From assembly GCF_047246645.1 (NCBI RefSeq), contig NZ_JBFOKR010000010.1:119526-183525 (forward strand): a DNA stretch of 64,000 nucleotides, written 5' to 3'. The translations under genes were made by a program, and so were the position numbers. This document shows positions 8,153 to 16,996 of the stretch, one piece after another. Positions within the stretch are counted from its first letter, which is position 1. Every line of letters begins with the position of its first letter. This DNA is from Ferdinandcohnia sp047246645. Lineage in GTDB: Bacteria; Bacillota; Bacilli; Bacillales; Bacillaceae_L. The notes beneath the pieces were generated by a model. It saw nothing but the letters and a program-made list of their open reading frames with translations. It was not told where the DNA came from and made no database searches.

Positions 8153-9727
8153 TTAAAACTCTATCTTTCGGATCGTTACAATATCAGTTACTTTTGTTAG
8201 GGTTTCAACAACATCCTCTGTCATTGGTTTATCGAAACTTAGCATCATAATTGCTTCTCCACCAGCCTCTTTTCTACCTACTTGCATTGTTGCAATATTA
8301 ATTGAATTATCCCCTAAAATTTGTCCAACTCTGCCTATTACTCCAGGCCTATCAGTATGTTGAATATACAAAAGATTTCCTTCAGGTTCAAAATCTATAT
8401 TAAAACCATTTAAACTAACAATCCTACCGCCGTAGTGGGGGACATAAGTTGCCCTAATTTCAAATGATTTATGGTCGCCGAGAGCAGTAACAGTAATGCT
8501 GTTGGAATAACCAAAACTATTGGTAGCAATCTTGTCTCCAAATGTAATCCCGATACTTTTAGCAACCATTGCTACATTGACCTCGTTAACAGTTGTATCA
8601 ATTCTTCCCTTTAAGAATCCAGCTAAAAGCCCTTTAGATATAAAGGACGTTTCTAAATTGGTTACAGTTCCTGCATATGTAATTGAGATTTCTTGGACGG
8701 GTTCGTTCATACATTGTGATAAAAGTAGTCCGAGCTTCTTAGAAAGCCCATAAAAAGGTTGTATTTTTTCATAAATGTCCTTTGACAATGCTGGCATATT
8801 AATTGCTGATGTTACAGGTTTTCCTTCGAAGTATTCAGCAACCTCTTTAGCAACCTGACTTGCTACATTTAATTGAGCCTCCTTTGTTGAAGCACCCAAA
8901 TGAGGTGTAGAAATAACTTGATCAAATTCTAATAAGCGATTATTAACTGGAGGCTCCACTTCAAATACATCTAGAGCCATTCCTGCTACATGACCATTTT
9001 CTATGAAGTTGACAACTTCATTTTCATCAATAATACCTCCGCGAGCACAGTTAACTAAGTACACGCCTTTTTTTGTTTTTGATAAATTTTCTTTTCCTAG
9101 GAGACCTTTTGTTTCTTTTGTTAGAGGAGTATGTACTGTAATAATATCTGCTACGGCTAAAACTTCATCTAAGGTACATAAATCAACACCTAGCTTTTCG
9201 GCTCTAGCTTTTGTTAAAAATGGATCAAATACATGAACTTTCATTTCAAAAGCGCGAGCACGTTTTGCAATTTCTGAACCAATACGCCCAAGTCCAATAA
9301 TACCTAGATGTTTATTAGCTAATTCAACACCTACAAAGTTTGAGCGGCTCCATTCCCTTGATTTTACAGAGATATTCGCTTGTGGAATATGTCGTACTAG
9401 AGAAGCCATCATCGCGAAAGTGTGTTCAGCTGTTGAAATGGTATTACCGTCAGGAGCATTAATAACAATAACCCCGTATTTGGTTGCTGACTCAACATTA
9501 ATGTTATCTACACCAACTCCAGCTCGTGCAATAATTTTTAAATTTGGCATTTGTGAGAGCAGCTCTTCGGTTACCTTTGTAGCGCTTCTTACTAATAAAG
9601 CATCAAACTCATGTAGAGAATCAACAGCTTCTTTGACATTCTTCTGTACAACATCAATCATAGGATTATCTAAAAGTGGATATAACCCTTCCTTACTCAT
9701 TGAATCAGACACTAATACTCGATACAT
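8153..9727 (-). CDS. serA: D-3-phosphoglycerate dehydrogenase SerA
   Basis: First enzyme of serine synthesis, oxidising 3-phosphoglycerate to 3-phosphohydroxypyruvate with NAD. 524 aa. The catalytic and nucleotide-binding parts include GLGRIGSEIAKRARAF (Rossmann motif), NCARGGIIDE and the catalytic R/E/H set ending in STPHLGAST. A central allosteric-substrate-binding region and a C-terminal ACT domain (from about residue 450, LLYIQHTDRPGVIG) follow, the usual type of the Bacillus enzyme. The start ATG-TAT-CGA is preferred because AAGGGAG lies 9 nt upstream; an ATG two codons earlier is possible. Confidence 0.95.
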   Translation of the reverse strand: MYRVLVSDSMSKEGLYPLLDNPMIDVVQKNVKEAVDSLHEFDALLVRSATKVTEELLSQMPNLKIIARAGVGVDNINVESATKYGVIVINAPDGNTISTAEHTFAMMASLVRHIPQANISVKSREWSRSNFVGVELANKHLGIIGLGRIGSEIAKRARAFEMKVHVFDPFLTKARAEKLGVDLCTLDEVLAVADIITVHTPLTKETKGLLGKENLSKTKKGVYLVNCARGGIIDENEVVNFIENGHVAGMALDVFEVEPPVNNRLLEFDQVISTPHLGASTKEAQLNVASQVAKEVAEYFEGKPVTSAINMPALSKDIYEKIQPFYGLSKKLGLLLSQCMNEPVQEISITYAGTVTNLETSFISKGLLAGFLKGRIDTTVNEVNVAMVAKSIGITFGDKIATNSFGYSNSITVTALGDHKSFEIRATYVPHYGGRIVSLNGFNIDFEPEGNLLYIQHTDRPGVIGRVGQILGDNSINIATMQVGRKEAGGEAIMMLSFDKPMTEDVVETLTKVTDIVTIRKIEF

Positions 9728-9788
9728 CTCCATCGTCTCCCTTACTTTACATTTGTAATCAAAAGGACAGAACAAGTAAATTTCTGAT

Positions 9789-9817
9789 AATTTAACATAT
9801 TAAAAATTGACTGTCAA
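9789..9817 (-). promoter_or_regulatory. serA: Sigma-A-type promoter for serA
   Basis: On the minus strand TTGACA (9817-9812) is separated by 17 nt from TAAATT (9794-9789), about 60 nt before the serA start. No T-box or riboswitch core was recognised in the serA leader. Confidence 0.65.
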
Positions 9818-9911
9818 TGAGGTATCAGAGGGTATTTGCAATGTAAGCGTTTTATTAGATAAAAAGTTTTTTGTTTATATGGAGGCTTGATTGCTAAACT
9901 ATTTTAACCCT

Positions 9912-9943
9912 AAAAAAAGAACCCTTTGTTAGTAACAAAAGGT
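9912..9943 (-). terminator. Terminator of fer
   Basis: Read on the minus strand, a stem ACCTTTTGTTA / TAACAAAGGGT is followed by a T-run. It lies directly behind the ferredoxin stop codon. Confidence 0.85.
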
Positions 9944-9955
9944 CCGTTGAACATT

Positions 9956-10204
9956 CTATTCAAATTTTAATGCGTCTCCATCGAAAGGCTCATCCGCAAT
10001 TTTGATTGAGTCAGTTGGGCAACCTTCGAATGCATCCATCATGTCTTCTTCTAATATTTCTGGAATTTCAACAATTCCTTGGTTGTCATCAAGCGTTACG
10101 AAAGCGATGCCGTCATCATCGTAATCATAAATATCCGGTGCTGCAGCTCCACAAGCACCACATGCGATACAAGTTTCTTTGTCAACAATCGTGTACTTTG
10201 CCAT
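9956..10204 (-). CDS. fer: Ferredoxin Fer ([4Fe-4S])
   Basis: Small acidic electron carrier of 82 aa, the usual Bacillus Fer length. Four cluster ligands are visible: C12, C15 and C18 in CIACGAC, and a distant C62 in EGCPTDSIK. The second cluster motif of larger ferredoxins is absent, so it carries one [4Fe-4S]. In Bacillus it donates electrons to P450s and fatty-acid desaturase. Monocistronic, divergent from ypbB. The ribosome site GGGAGG lies upstream of the ATG. Confidence 0.95.
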   Translation of the reverse strand: MAKYTIVDKETCIACGACGAAAPDIYDYDDDGIAFVTLDDNQGIVEIPEILEEDMMDAFEGCPTDSIKIADEPFDGDALKFE

Positions 10205-10497
10205 GTGTATTACCTCCCAAGATCATTACAAGTATTATCAATTTATATGTGAGTCCCTCACCCTAAATGAATAAGATGGAAACTACTTCCTCATATTTAT
10301 ATTGTAAAGGTGTTTGTTAAACATTTCAATAGAAATATACACTGAGAATACTTATCATATAAGGGTTCATATAATCTATGATTTCAAACCCGATTTCCTA
10401 TTCAAAACATCCCCACTTTTAAATATTATTTGTTAAAATAGAGTTAGTTCATTCATTCGATAATTTCCAATATTATTGTCGATTGAGAAGGGTGTTG

Positions 10498-11577
10498 ATG
10501 GTGATTACTTATCGTTCACTATTACTATTATATTGCCTTTATAAATTGAACGGTGAACGTACAGTTTATGGCATTTTTCATCTTTTAACTGGAAAAAAGT
10601 CTTCTCAAACAATTGGAGATGCAAATTTATATGGTTTGTCTCATTTGTTTGGGACAATTAAATCAATCACAAGAGAGCAGATTCAAGAGAGTACAAAACT
10701 ATTACTGAGTAAACAACTCATCAGTGAGGTTGGTAAGGATCAAAATAAATATATTATTACTCAAAAAGGTAAAGATGTCTTGACTAAATCGTTTGAGTCT
10801 TGGCCGCTCCCAGCTTCACTTAATGGTTGGAAATATAATGATACTTCCACTTTATTTTGGCAAAGACTATCCTTGCTAACGCAGGTTCTTTCAAATCTTA
10901 TATATGAAAGAAAACATTATACAGCTATTCAGCAGGATGATCATGTTATTGAATGGATGAAGTCGTTTTTAAGACATAATCAGCGAAACAGACATGAATT
11001 ATCGCAAATGGTTTTACAGGAATGCCTCACATACTTAGAAAATGTTACAGAACAAGAAGCAACAATATTTGTAATGCGGTTAACTAGTGCTAACAGAATC
11101 GGCTATACCAATGAGCAAATAAGTTCGTTTCTTTCGATCGATGAAACGTACTGTCATCTACTTTTTATAAATGTTTTACAAAAGTTCATTCATACCATTG
11201 AGTCGAATATGAAAAATTACCCGGTCTTTTCCCAAATACTAAATAACAAGAACAAAGATCACGTTTCATTAACGTCCTCTACAAGACATACGTATGAACT
11301 TCTCCAAAAAGGGCTTACACTTGAGGAAATTGCAAACAGTCGAAACTTAAAGAAAAACACAATTGAGGACCACATCGTAGAAATAATTCACAACATTCCT
11401 GGATTTTCGATTGACGAGTTTGTCTCAGAGGAACATCAGGAAAAAGTCCTGACTTCTTACAAAAAATTAAAAACAAAACAACTTCGACCTCTAAAAGAAA
11501 GTGTCGGTAATCAGATATCATATTTTGAAATTAGACTAGTTTTAGCTAAATGTGGTGGAATGTATGAACATAACTAA
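10498..11577 (+). CDS. ypbB: Helix-turn-helix protein YpbB, RecQ-associated
   Basis: 359 aa, YpbB family. The C-terminal part (about residues 255-310; ELLQKGLTLEEIANSRNLKK) is an HTH of the type often found attached to RecQ helicases. The N-terminal two thirds has no recognised catalytic motif. It overlaps the following recQ-type gene by 14 bp, and this pairing is conserved in Bacillus, so YpbB probably works with that helicase in DNA repair. The ATG is chosen over an upstream TTG because GAGAAGGG is correctly spaced to it. Its exact function is unknown. Confidence 0.88.
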   Translation: MVITYRSLLLLYCLYKLNGERTVYGIFHLLTGKKSSQTIGDANLYGLSHLFGTIKSITREQIQESTKLLLSKQLISEVGKDQNKYIITQKGKDVLTKSFESWPLPASLNGWKYNDTSTLFWQRLSLLTQVLSNLIYERKHYTAIQQDDHVIEWMKSFLRHNQRNRHELSQMVLQECLTYLENVTEQEATIFVMRLTSANRIGYTNEQISSFLSIDETYCHLLFINVLQKFIHTIESNMKNYPVFSQILNNKNKDHVSLTSSTRHTYELLQKGLTLEEIANSRNLKKNTIEDHIVEIIHNIPGFSIDEFVSEEHQEKVLTSYKKLKTKQLRPLKESVGNQISYFEIRLVLAKCGGMYEHN

Positions 11578-13075
11578 TGTATTGAAAGAAAAGTTTAACC
11601 TTTCTTCCTTTAGAGTAGGCCAGAAAGAAATTGTAGAGGATATTTTAGCAGGTCATGATGTTATGGCACTACTTCCAACTGGTGGAGGAAAATCCTTGTG
11701 TTATCAATTACCTGGACAAATTCTAAAAGGAAGTGTTCTTATTGTATCTCCTTTAGTTGCATTAATGGAAGACCAAGTTTTGCAAATTAAGAAGATGGGG
11801 GAAAAACGAGTCATCGCGTTAAACAGTTTTCTTCCTTATGGAAAGAAGCAAAAGATTATAGCAAATCTTCATCAATATAAGTTTATTTTTGCTTCTCCCG
11901 AAATACTTCAAAATCAGATAATATTGAATCGCTTAAAGCAAATAGAGGTTTCCTTGTTTGTAGTGGATGAAGCACATTGTATCTCTCAATGGGGACACGA
12001 TTTCAGGCCAGATTACTCAAGCTTAGGAAGAATTAGAAGTGAACTAGGTAACCCAACATGTTTGGCATTAACTGCAACTGCTACAAAAGAAGTATTACAA
12101 GACGTAACCAAATCTTTGCAACTAGATTCAGTGAATATGCACTTACATTCAGTGGATCGTCCAAATATCGCTATAGTAGTAAAACAGGTTCAGTCTATCC
12201 ATGAGAAAAATGACGAGTTAAAGAGGCTTGTTAATGAACTTGAGGGACCAGGTATTATCTACTTTTCAAGTAGGACAGCAGCAGAGTCTATTGCGCAATT
12301 ATTGAAAGATGAGGGCTACGAAAGGGTTGCCTACTATCATGCGGGTATGGAACAGGAACAAAGAATGCTTATCCAGGAGCAATTTGTTACAAACCAGCTC
12401 TCTATTATTTGCTCAACAAATGCGTTTGGAATGGGTGTTAATAAGTCTGATATACGGTATGTCATTCATTATCATTTTCCAAGTCAAATTGAGAGCTATA
12501 TGCAAGAGATTGGCAGAGCGGGTAGAGATGGTAATCCAAGTGTGGCAATTTTATTACACAATGATAGAGACTTTGAAATTCCTGAATCCTTAATTAAATC
12601 TGAATTTCCAACTGTACTTCAGACAGAGCAGCTTTTAAAATTTATTAATCAACAAATTAGAATGATTGGGAGCTATACATTTACTAAACCAGAGGAAGAG
12701 CAACTTATTACCTATTTTGGTTTATCTGAAACTCAATGGCGATTTATTAAGTATTATCTATATCTTGAAGATAAAATTTTCAAAGAAATCGATGTGGAAA
12801 AGTCACTCGATGCTATCTCACGGATAGTAGATGAGAGATCGTCCTACAAATACGAGAAACTGCTAACGATGAAAAGATGGTTACAAACAAATGATTGTCG
12901 TAGACAAGCCTTATTATCATATTTCCATGAAGATATGGAAAAAAAGCCTAAATCATGTTGTGATAAATGCCATGTAGAGTGGAGTTTATATAATAAGAAA
13001 TCATTCGGAAAGCAAAACTGGGAGGTCACATCTTGGAAACAAGAACTGTATAGCATTTTCCGAAGAAACGAGTGA
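11564..13075 (+). CDS. recS: ATP-dependent DNA helicase RecS (short RecQ type)
   Basis: 3'-5' DNA helicase of the RecQ family, 503 aa. Walker A is LLPTGGGKSLCYQLP, the DEAH box is VVDEAHCISQWGHDFRP, and the motif VI region is EIGRAGRDG. A cysteine cluster (NDCRRQ... CCDKCH) near residue 465-485 fits the RecQ zinc-binding subdomain. There is no C-terminal HRDC domain, which distinguishes it from full-length RecQ and fits B. subtilis RecS (YpbC). The ATG lies within the ypbB end and has GGTGGA upstream. Likely role in recombinational repair and replication restart. Confidence 0.92.
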   Translation: MNITNVLKEKFNLSSFRVGQKEIVEDILAGHDVMALLPTGGGKSLCYQLPGQILKGSVLIVSPLVALMEDQVLQIKKMGEKRVIALNSFLPYGKKQKIIANLHQYKFIFASPEILQNQIILNRLKQIEVSLFVVDEAHCISQWGHDFRPDYSSLGRIRSELGNPTCLALTATATKEVLQDVTKSLQLDSVNMHLHSVDRPNIAIVVKQVQSIHEKNDELKRLVNELEGPGIIYFSSRTAAESIAQLLKDEGYERVAYYHAGMEQEQRMLIQEQFVTNQLSIICSTNAFGMGVNKSDIRYVIHYHFPSQIESYMQEIGRAGRDGNPSVAILLHNDRDFEIPESLIKSEFPTVLQTEQLLKFINQQIRMIGSYTFTKPEEEQLITYFGLSETQWRFIKYYLYLEDKIFKEIDVEKSLDAISRIVDERSSYKYEKLLTMKRWLQTNDCRRQALLSYFHEDMEKKPKSCCDKCHVEWSLYNKKSFGKQNWEVTSWKQELYSIFRRNE

Positions 13076-13079
13076 AAAA

Positions 13080-13682
13080 ATGGGGAAACGACAAGCTGAT
13101 ATCATTAAAAATCTAGGAGATAAAGAAATTCTTTTTCATCTGTATTTAACTCAAGGGTTATTGCTGCTTACATCTGTAGGCCTTGGATTGTTACTTTTTA
13201 ATGAACTATCTGAATTCATGGAGTTGTGGAATATAAGGGATTGGAATATTCTAATTGTAGGTGGAAGTACAGCAATCGTTGTCATCATAGTCGACTTCTT
13301 ATTAATAAAGTTTCTTCCGAAATCGATGTATGATGATGGCGGTATAAATAACCGTATTTTTCAAAAGCGAAGTGTTCCTCATATATTTGTACTATGCTGG
13401 CTCATTGCCTTAGCAGAAGAGATATTATTTAGAGGTATCATCCAGACGCATTTTGGACTTTTTGTTGCAAGTTTTGTTTTTGCTTTATTACATGTCCGTT
13501 ATTTGCAAAAATGGGTGCTTTTAATATCCGTTATTTTATTAAGCTTCGTACTAGGGTATATTTATGAGATTTATCAGAATCTGTGGATAACTGTTTTTGC
13601 ACACTTCCTTATTGATTTTATTTTTGCAATTAAAATTAGATATGATTATAAAAGAAAAGATAAAGATGAGGTGAATGAGTAG
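13080..13682 (+). CDS. ypbD: CPBP-family intramembrane glutamic endopeptidase YpbD
   Basis: Membrane protein of 200 aa with several hydrophobic helices. It carries the CPBP (CAAX protease and bacteriocin-processing) motifs: EEILFRG (motif 1), a His in FALLHVR (motif 2) and FAHFLID (motif 3). It starts 4 nt after recS and overlaps the next gene by one base, so it is in the same operon. The substrate is unknown. CPBP proteins in Gram-positives act in protein processing or bacteriocin immunity; nothing nearby suggests a bacteriocin. Confidence 0.88.
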   Translation: MGKRQADIIKNLGDKEILFHLYLTQGLLLLTSVGLGLLLFNELSEFMELWNIRDWNILIVGGSTAIVVIIVDFLLIKFLPKSMYDDGGINNRIFQKRSVPHIFVLCWLIALAEEILFRGIIQTHFGLFVASFVFALLHVRYLQKWVLLISVILLSFVLGYIYEIYQNLWITVFAHFLIDFIFAIKIRYDYKRKDKDEVNE

Positions 13683-14344
13683 TGAATCATACCGATGGGG
13701 CAGATCAAGATTATTATACGTTAAAAAAAGATAAAACTTCACTACCACCTAGAAGTGAAGTGCATAAAGAAAAAAAGAAGAAAACAAAATTTAAAATAAA
13801 ATATCCAGTCATCCGTTTGTTGGCACTTTTATTTGTATTACTACCGGTTGTTATATTAAGTTATTTGTTTAACCCTGATAAAAAAAGTGTAGAACCTAGT
13901 ACTAAAAACAGTAGCTCTACATTTGAAAGCCTGTCCTATGAGAAAAATGACAAAAAAGCTACGCACACTAAAATTGAAGAGGATGAACCTGCCACTGTAG
14001 AATCATCAATAGAGCAGTCAAGTAATGAAAAAATTACAAATGAACAGGACATAAACCAAGCTGATAGCCCTACTACTGAAGAAGCACCACAAACTCAAAC
14101 ATCTACAACAACTGAGACAAAAGAAGATGTTGTTTTAGAGAAACAAGAACAACCTCAGGAAGAACCTAAAGAAAAGTATGATATTAAATACCATAAGGTA
14201 AAGGCTAATGAAACATTGTATAGTGTATCGATCAAATATTATAAAAGCAGGTCAGGTGAAGAGCTTTTAAAGAGATGGAATGATATAAAAGATAATACCA
14301 TCTATGAAGGACAAGTTCTGCGAATACCAATCAAGATAAATTAA
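13682..14344 (+). CDS. ypbE: Membrane-anchored LysM protein YpbE
   Basis: 220 aa, GTG start overlapping the ypbD stop. A basic cytoplasmic N-terminus (about 1-40) precedes a single transmembrane helix (about 42-62), a Ser/Thr/Glu-rich extracellular spacer (about 65-165) and a C-terminal LysM repeat (about 170-218; KVKANETLYSVSIKYY). It should be tethered in the membrane and touch peptidoglycan. Last gene of the ypbB-recS-ypbD-ypbE operon, followed by a terminator. Function unknown. Confidence 0.85.
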   Translation: MNHTDGADQDYYTLKKDKTSLPPRSEVHKEKKKKTKFKIKYPVIRLLALLFVLLPVVILSYLFNPDKKSVEPSTKNSSSTFESLSYEKNDKKATHTKIEEDEPATVESSIEQSSNEKITNEQDINQADSPTTEEAPQTQTSTTTETKEDVVLEKQEQPQEEPKEKYDIKYHKVKANETLYSVSIKYYKSRSGEELLKRWNDIKDNTIYEGQVLRIPIKIN

Positions 14345-14369
14345 ACCGTGGTATATTCACGGTTTTTTA
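14344..14369 (+). terminator. Terminator after ypbE
   Basis: Stem AACCGTG / CACGGTT with a 7-nt loop and T-run, starting within the ypbE stop region. Confidence 0.82.
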
Positions 14370-14410
14370 TTGTTTATGAGATAAACTTTATAAATATAAA
14401 GTTATGATAG

Positions 14411-14443
14411 GTAAATAGCTGAATGTTCCCCATTCAGCTATGA
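14411..14443 (-). terminator. Terminator-like hairpin after cotJC
   Basis: Strong stem ATAGCTGAATG / CATTCAGCTAT directly downstream of cotJC; the T-run on the minus strand is short. Confidence 0.6.
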
Positions 14444-14451
14444 CCCTCTTA

Positions 14452-15021
14452 TTAGAAGAATTTCTTTTTACCTTGTTCGTCCTTAAGTATTTCAACAGCC
14501 TCGCGAAAACGTTGAGAATGTATTATCTCTCGCTCACGCAAAAAACGTAACCCATCATTCAAATCAGGATCGTCACTCATATTAATAATCCATTGATAGG
14601 TTGCTCTGGCTTTTTCCTCAGCAGCAATATCTTCATATAAATCTGCAATTGGATCTCCTTTTGCTTGAATATAAGTTGCAGTCCAAGGTGCACCAGCAGC
14701 GTTATGGAAAAATAGTGCTGAATCATGATTAACATAATGTGGATCTAGACCTGCAGCTTTTAATTGCTCTGGTGTGGCATCCTTCGTTAATTTATATATC
14801 ATCGTTGCTATCATTTCTAAGTGTGCAAACTCTTCAGTTCCGATGTCATTTAATAAACCAATTACTTTATCAGGTATAGTGTATCGTTGATTTAAGTAAC
14901 GCAATGCTGCGGATAACTCCCCATCTGCTCCCCCGTATTGTTCTATTAAATACTTTGCTAATGTCGGATTACATGTACTTACTTTTACAGGATATTGCAG
15001 CTTTTTTTCATAAACCCACAT
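14452..15021 (-). CDS. cotJC: Spore coat protein CotJC (manganese-catalase-like)
   Basis: 189 aa. Ferritin-like four-helix protein of the Mn-catalase family, with metal-ligand glutamates in EQYGGADGELSAA, GTEEFAHLEMIA and AEEKARATYQ plus a His in HLEM and in EREIIHSQRF. CotJC is made in the mother cell during sporulation and is part of the inner coat; whether it is an active catalase is uncertain. Third gene of cotJABC. Ribosome site GGGAGG upstream of the ATG. Confidence 0.93.
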   Translation of the reverse strand: MWVYEKKLQYPVKVSTCNPTLAKYLIEQYGGADGELSAALRYLNQRYTIPDKVIGLLNDIGTEEFAHLEMIATMIYKLTKDATPEQLKAAGLDPHYVNHDSALFFHNAAGAPWTATYIQAKGDPIADLYEDIAAEEKARATYQWIINMSDDPDLNDGLRFLREREIIHSQRFREAVEILKDEQGKKKFF

Positions 15022-15073
15022 TTATCATTTCCTCCCTTACCATTTTAAAGTAATGAACTAAAATAACGGATCA

Positions 15074-15334
15074 TTATACCTGCCATGGCCAAGGTGTATC
15101 ATTCCAATTCCATGGATATCCTGAATAGCTGTGTCCATATTGTAGTAAGGGTCCAAATCTCTCCTCATACTGCTTAGCAATTCTTCTGCGTTGAAGTGAG
15201 TAGTTATTAAATTGTTGAATTGCTTCGAAATCATTGGGGTGAGTGTCTAAATATAAAGTGAGCTCAACAAGCACAAAATCAACTGCTTGAAGTTCTTCTA
15301 ACAATGAGTAATATTCAGGAGGCATTTTTTTCAT
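15074..15334 (-). CDS. cotJB: Spore coat protein CotJB
   Basis: 86 aa, CotJB family. A helical N-terminal region (YYSLLEELQAVDFVLVELTLYLDTHPND) precedes a C-terminus rich in Pro, Trp and Tyr. It is required with CotJA and CotJC for assembly of this inner-coat subcomplex. The ATG overlaps the cotJA stop by 4 bp, with GAGGAGG seven nt upstream. Confidence 0.92.
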   Translation of the reverse strand: MKKMPPEYYSLLEELQAVDFVLVELTLYLDTHPNDFEAIQQFNNYSLQRRRIAKQYEERFGPLLQYGHSYSGYPWNWNDTPWPWQV

Positions 15335-15567
15335 TGAGTTTCCTCCTCTCTTTTCATTTCGTAAGGGTTATACCATGGATCATAAAAAGCAGGCCATAAT
15401 GTTCCTTTAAATAATGCTTCTTTAGGTGAATACTGGGGAAGACCGGCTGGTTGGAAAGGGATATAAAGATTTGGTGGAGTGGAGTAAGTTTTACAGGTTA
15501 TTGGTATACATGGATCAAATGGACTTACATAAGGATAATACTGTTTTCTAATTGTAAACATTGACAA
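15331..15567 (-). CDS. cotJA: Spore coat-associated protein CotJA
   Basis: 78 aa, rich in Pro and Tyr (YYPYVSPFDPC near the start), matching CotJA. First gene of the cotJABC operon, which is transcribed in the mother cell. The upstream region has CATAGAGT on the minus strand (15612-15605), about 14 nt after GCATTTTTT, which loosely resembles a sigma-E promoter. Ribosome site AAGGAGG before the ATG. Confidence 0.92.
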   Translation of the reverse strand: MSMFTIRKQYYPYVSPFDPCIPITCKTYSTPPNLYIPFQPAGLPQYSPKEALFKGTLWPAFYDPWYNPYEMKREEETQ

Positions 15568-15724
15568 AACCTCCTTGTGTCGGAATACAAACAGATGTCA
15601 TTCTACTCTATGGTGTTTTTTGTAAAAAAATGCCCAAGATTTTTTGTGAGACAACTCAAATTTTGTGACTAAGTTCTGTATCAAATCCTGTATCTCTTCA
15701 TAGCTTGAATTAGGAGGAGATGGT

Positions 15725-16117
15725 ATGATAATAATCGTGTATGAAATAATTGGATTTGTTTGTGGATATATGCTTATTTTAATGGCACCAGACACATCTC
15801 CATTTCATATTGGTGAATTTCTAATGAGTTTTATTATAAATCCATTTTTATTTTTTTTCATGATGGTTTTCTTTTTAGTAGGCTTTGTTTCACATTCGAT
15901 ATTGTTTAAAGGATTAGTTGAGAGCGCATTTAAATTCAGTAAGGGACAACGTTTATCCTCATCACAATTACTGGTCTATATAAGTGTATTAGCTGGTTAT
16001 TTCTTTTTATTTATCCTTGGTCCATTACAAGCTTCATTACTTTTAGCATTTTCGGTAATATATGGTATCATATCAGTAGATTTGAAGACGAAAAAAGTGT
16101 TTGATATAGATAGGTAG
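15725..16117 (+). CDS. Unrecognised small integral membrane protein
   Basis: 130 aa with three or four hydrophobic segments (about residues 3-20, 32-58, 80-100, 103-120). An excellent ribosome site, TTAGGAGGAGA, precedes the ATG, and the next gene starts 9 nt after its stop, so it is a real, cotranscribed gene. It occupies the position of ypbF in B. subtilis, but I do not recognise the ypbF family in it. Its role is unknown; the partner gene encodes a membrane-anchored phosphoesterase. Confidence 0.72.
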   Translation: MIIIVYEIIGFVCGYMLILMAPDTSPFHIGEFLMSFIINPFLFFFMMVFFLVGFVSHSILFKGLVESAFKFSKGQRLSSSQLLVYISVLAGYFFLFILGPLQASLLLAFSVIYGIISVDLKTKKVFDIDR

Positions 16118-16126
16118 GCGATAAAA

Positions 16127-16906
16127 GTGCTTGTATTTTTCCTGATATGTATACTCATTGGCTTAGCACTACTCTTTTTTATGTGGAGAGAGGCTAATCA
16201 GAATAACATAATTAAAAATACATTGTTTTTTCCAGACTTTCCGAGTAGTTTTGGGAAAATTACGATTTTTTTTATTTCAGATATTCACAGAAGAGAAGTC
16301 TCAAAAGAGATGATAGAACAGGTTAAGGGTAAAGCAGATATTGTAGTAATTGGAGGAGACCTGACAGAAAAGGGAGTACCTATGGAAAGAGTTAGGAAAA
16401 ACCTTCAATTATTAAAAGATCTTGCACCAACTTATTTTGTTTGGGGTAATAATGATTATGAGGTTGATTATCACGAACTAGATTCAATGATGTTAAGCAT
16501 GGGGATAAAAATTTTAGATAACACAGCAGCGCTTTTTGAGTCTGGTGAAGGAGAAAAACTTGCCTTACTTGGTATTGACGATATAAAGGTCGGACGAAGC
16601 AGGTTGGACCTCGCACTACTTGATGCAGGAGAAGAAAGGGAAGTTTTTAAAATACTAGTTTGTCATAATCCAGAGATAAAGAAAGATATACAAGATGAAC
16701 ACAAAATTAGTCTGATACTATCAGGCCACACACATGGGGGACAAATTAGATTTTGGGGCTTTGGAATGTACAAAAGAGGTGGCGTTGAGAAAATGAATAA
16801 TACCACTATTTTTGTTAGTAATGGTTACGGTACAACAAGCATCCCTTTACGCCTGGGTGCTCCACCTGAAACACATTTACTTACTCTTCAATCACCTGAT
16901 AATTAA
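16127..16906 (+). CDS. ypbG: Membrane-anchored metallophosphoesterase YpbG
   Basis: 259 aa, GTG start. A short N-terminal transmembrane helix is followed by a calcineurin-like phosphoesterase domain with ISDIHRR (D, H), GGDLTEKG (GD), GNNDYE (GN-D variant of GNHD), CHNPEI and SGHTHGGQIRFWG. These supply the two-metal site. It resembles the YkuE/LpxH-like group; the natural substrate (nucleotide, lipid or other phosphodiester) is not apparent. Positioned before ypbH as in B. subtilis. Confidence 0.88.
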   Translation: MLVFFLICILIGLALLFFMWREANQNNIIKNTLFFPDFPSSFGKITIFFISDIHRREVSKEMIEQVKGKADIVVIGGDLTEKGVPMERVRKNLQLLKDLAPTYFVWGNNDYEVDYHELDSMMLSMGIKILDNTAALFESGEGEKLALLGIDDIKVGRSRLDLALLDAGEEREVFKILVCHNPEIKKDIQDEHKISLILSGHTHGGQIRFWGFGMYKRGGVEKMNNTTIFVSNGYGTTSIPLRLGAPPETHLLTLQSPDN

Positions 16907-16996
16907 CAAGCTTCTTAAATACAAGAACAAATTTTTTATTCCTTCATAAAATAAAGAAAGGATTGCTGTAGGTGTCACGGTGAGGGAGGGTTATTA

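Noticed and set aside
9420..9758. Plus-strand frame of 112 codons opposite serA
   Set aside because: Complement of the serA nucleotide-binding region; no ribosome site.
15598..15795. Minus-strand frame of 65 codons between cotJA and the membrane protein gene
   Set aside because: Overlaps the start and ribosome site of the plus-strand gene and lacks its own ribosome site.
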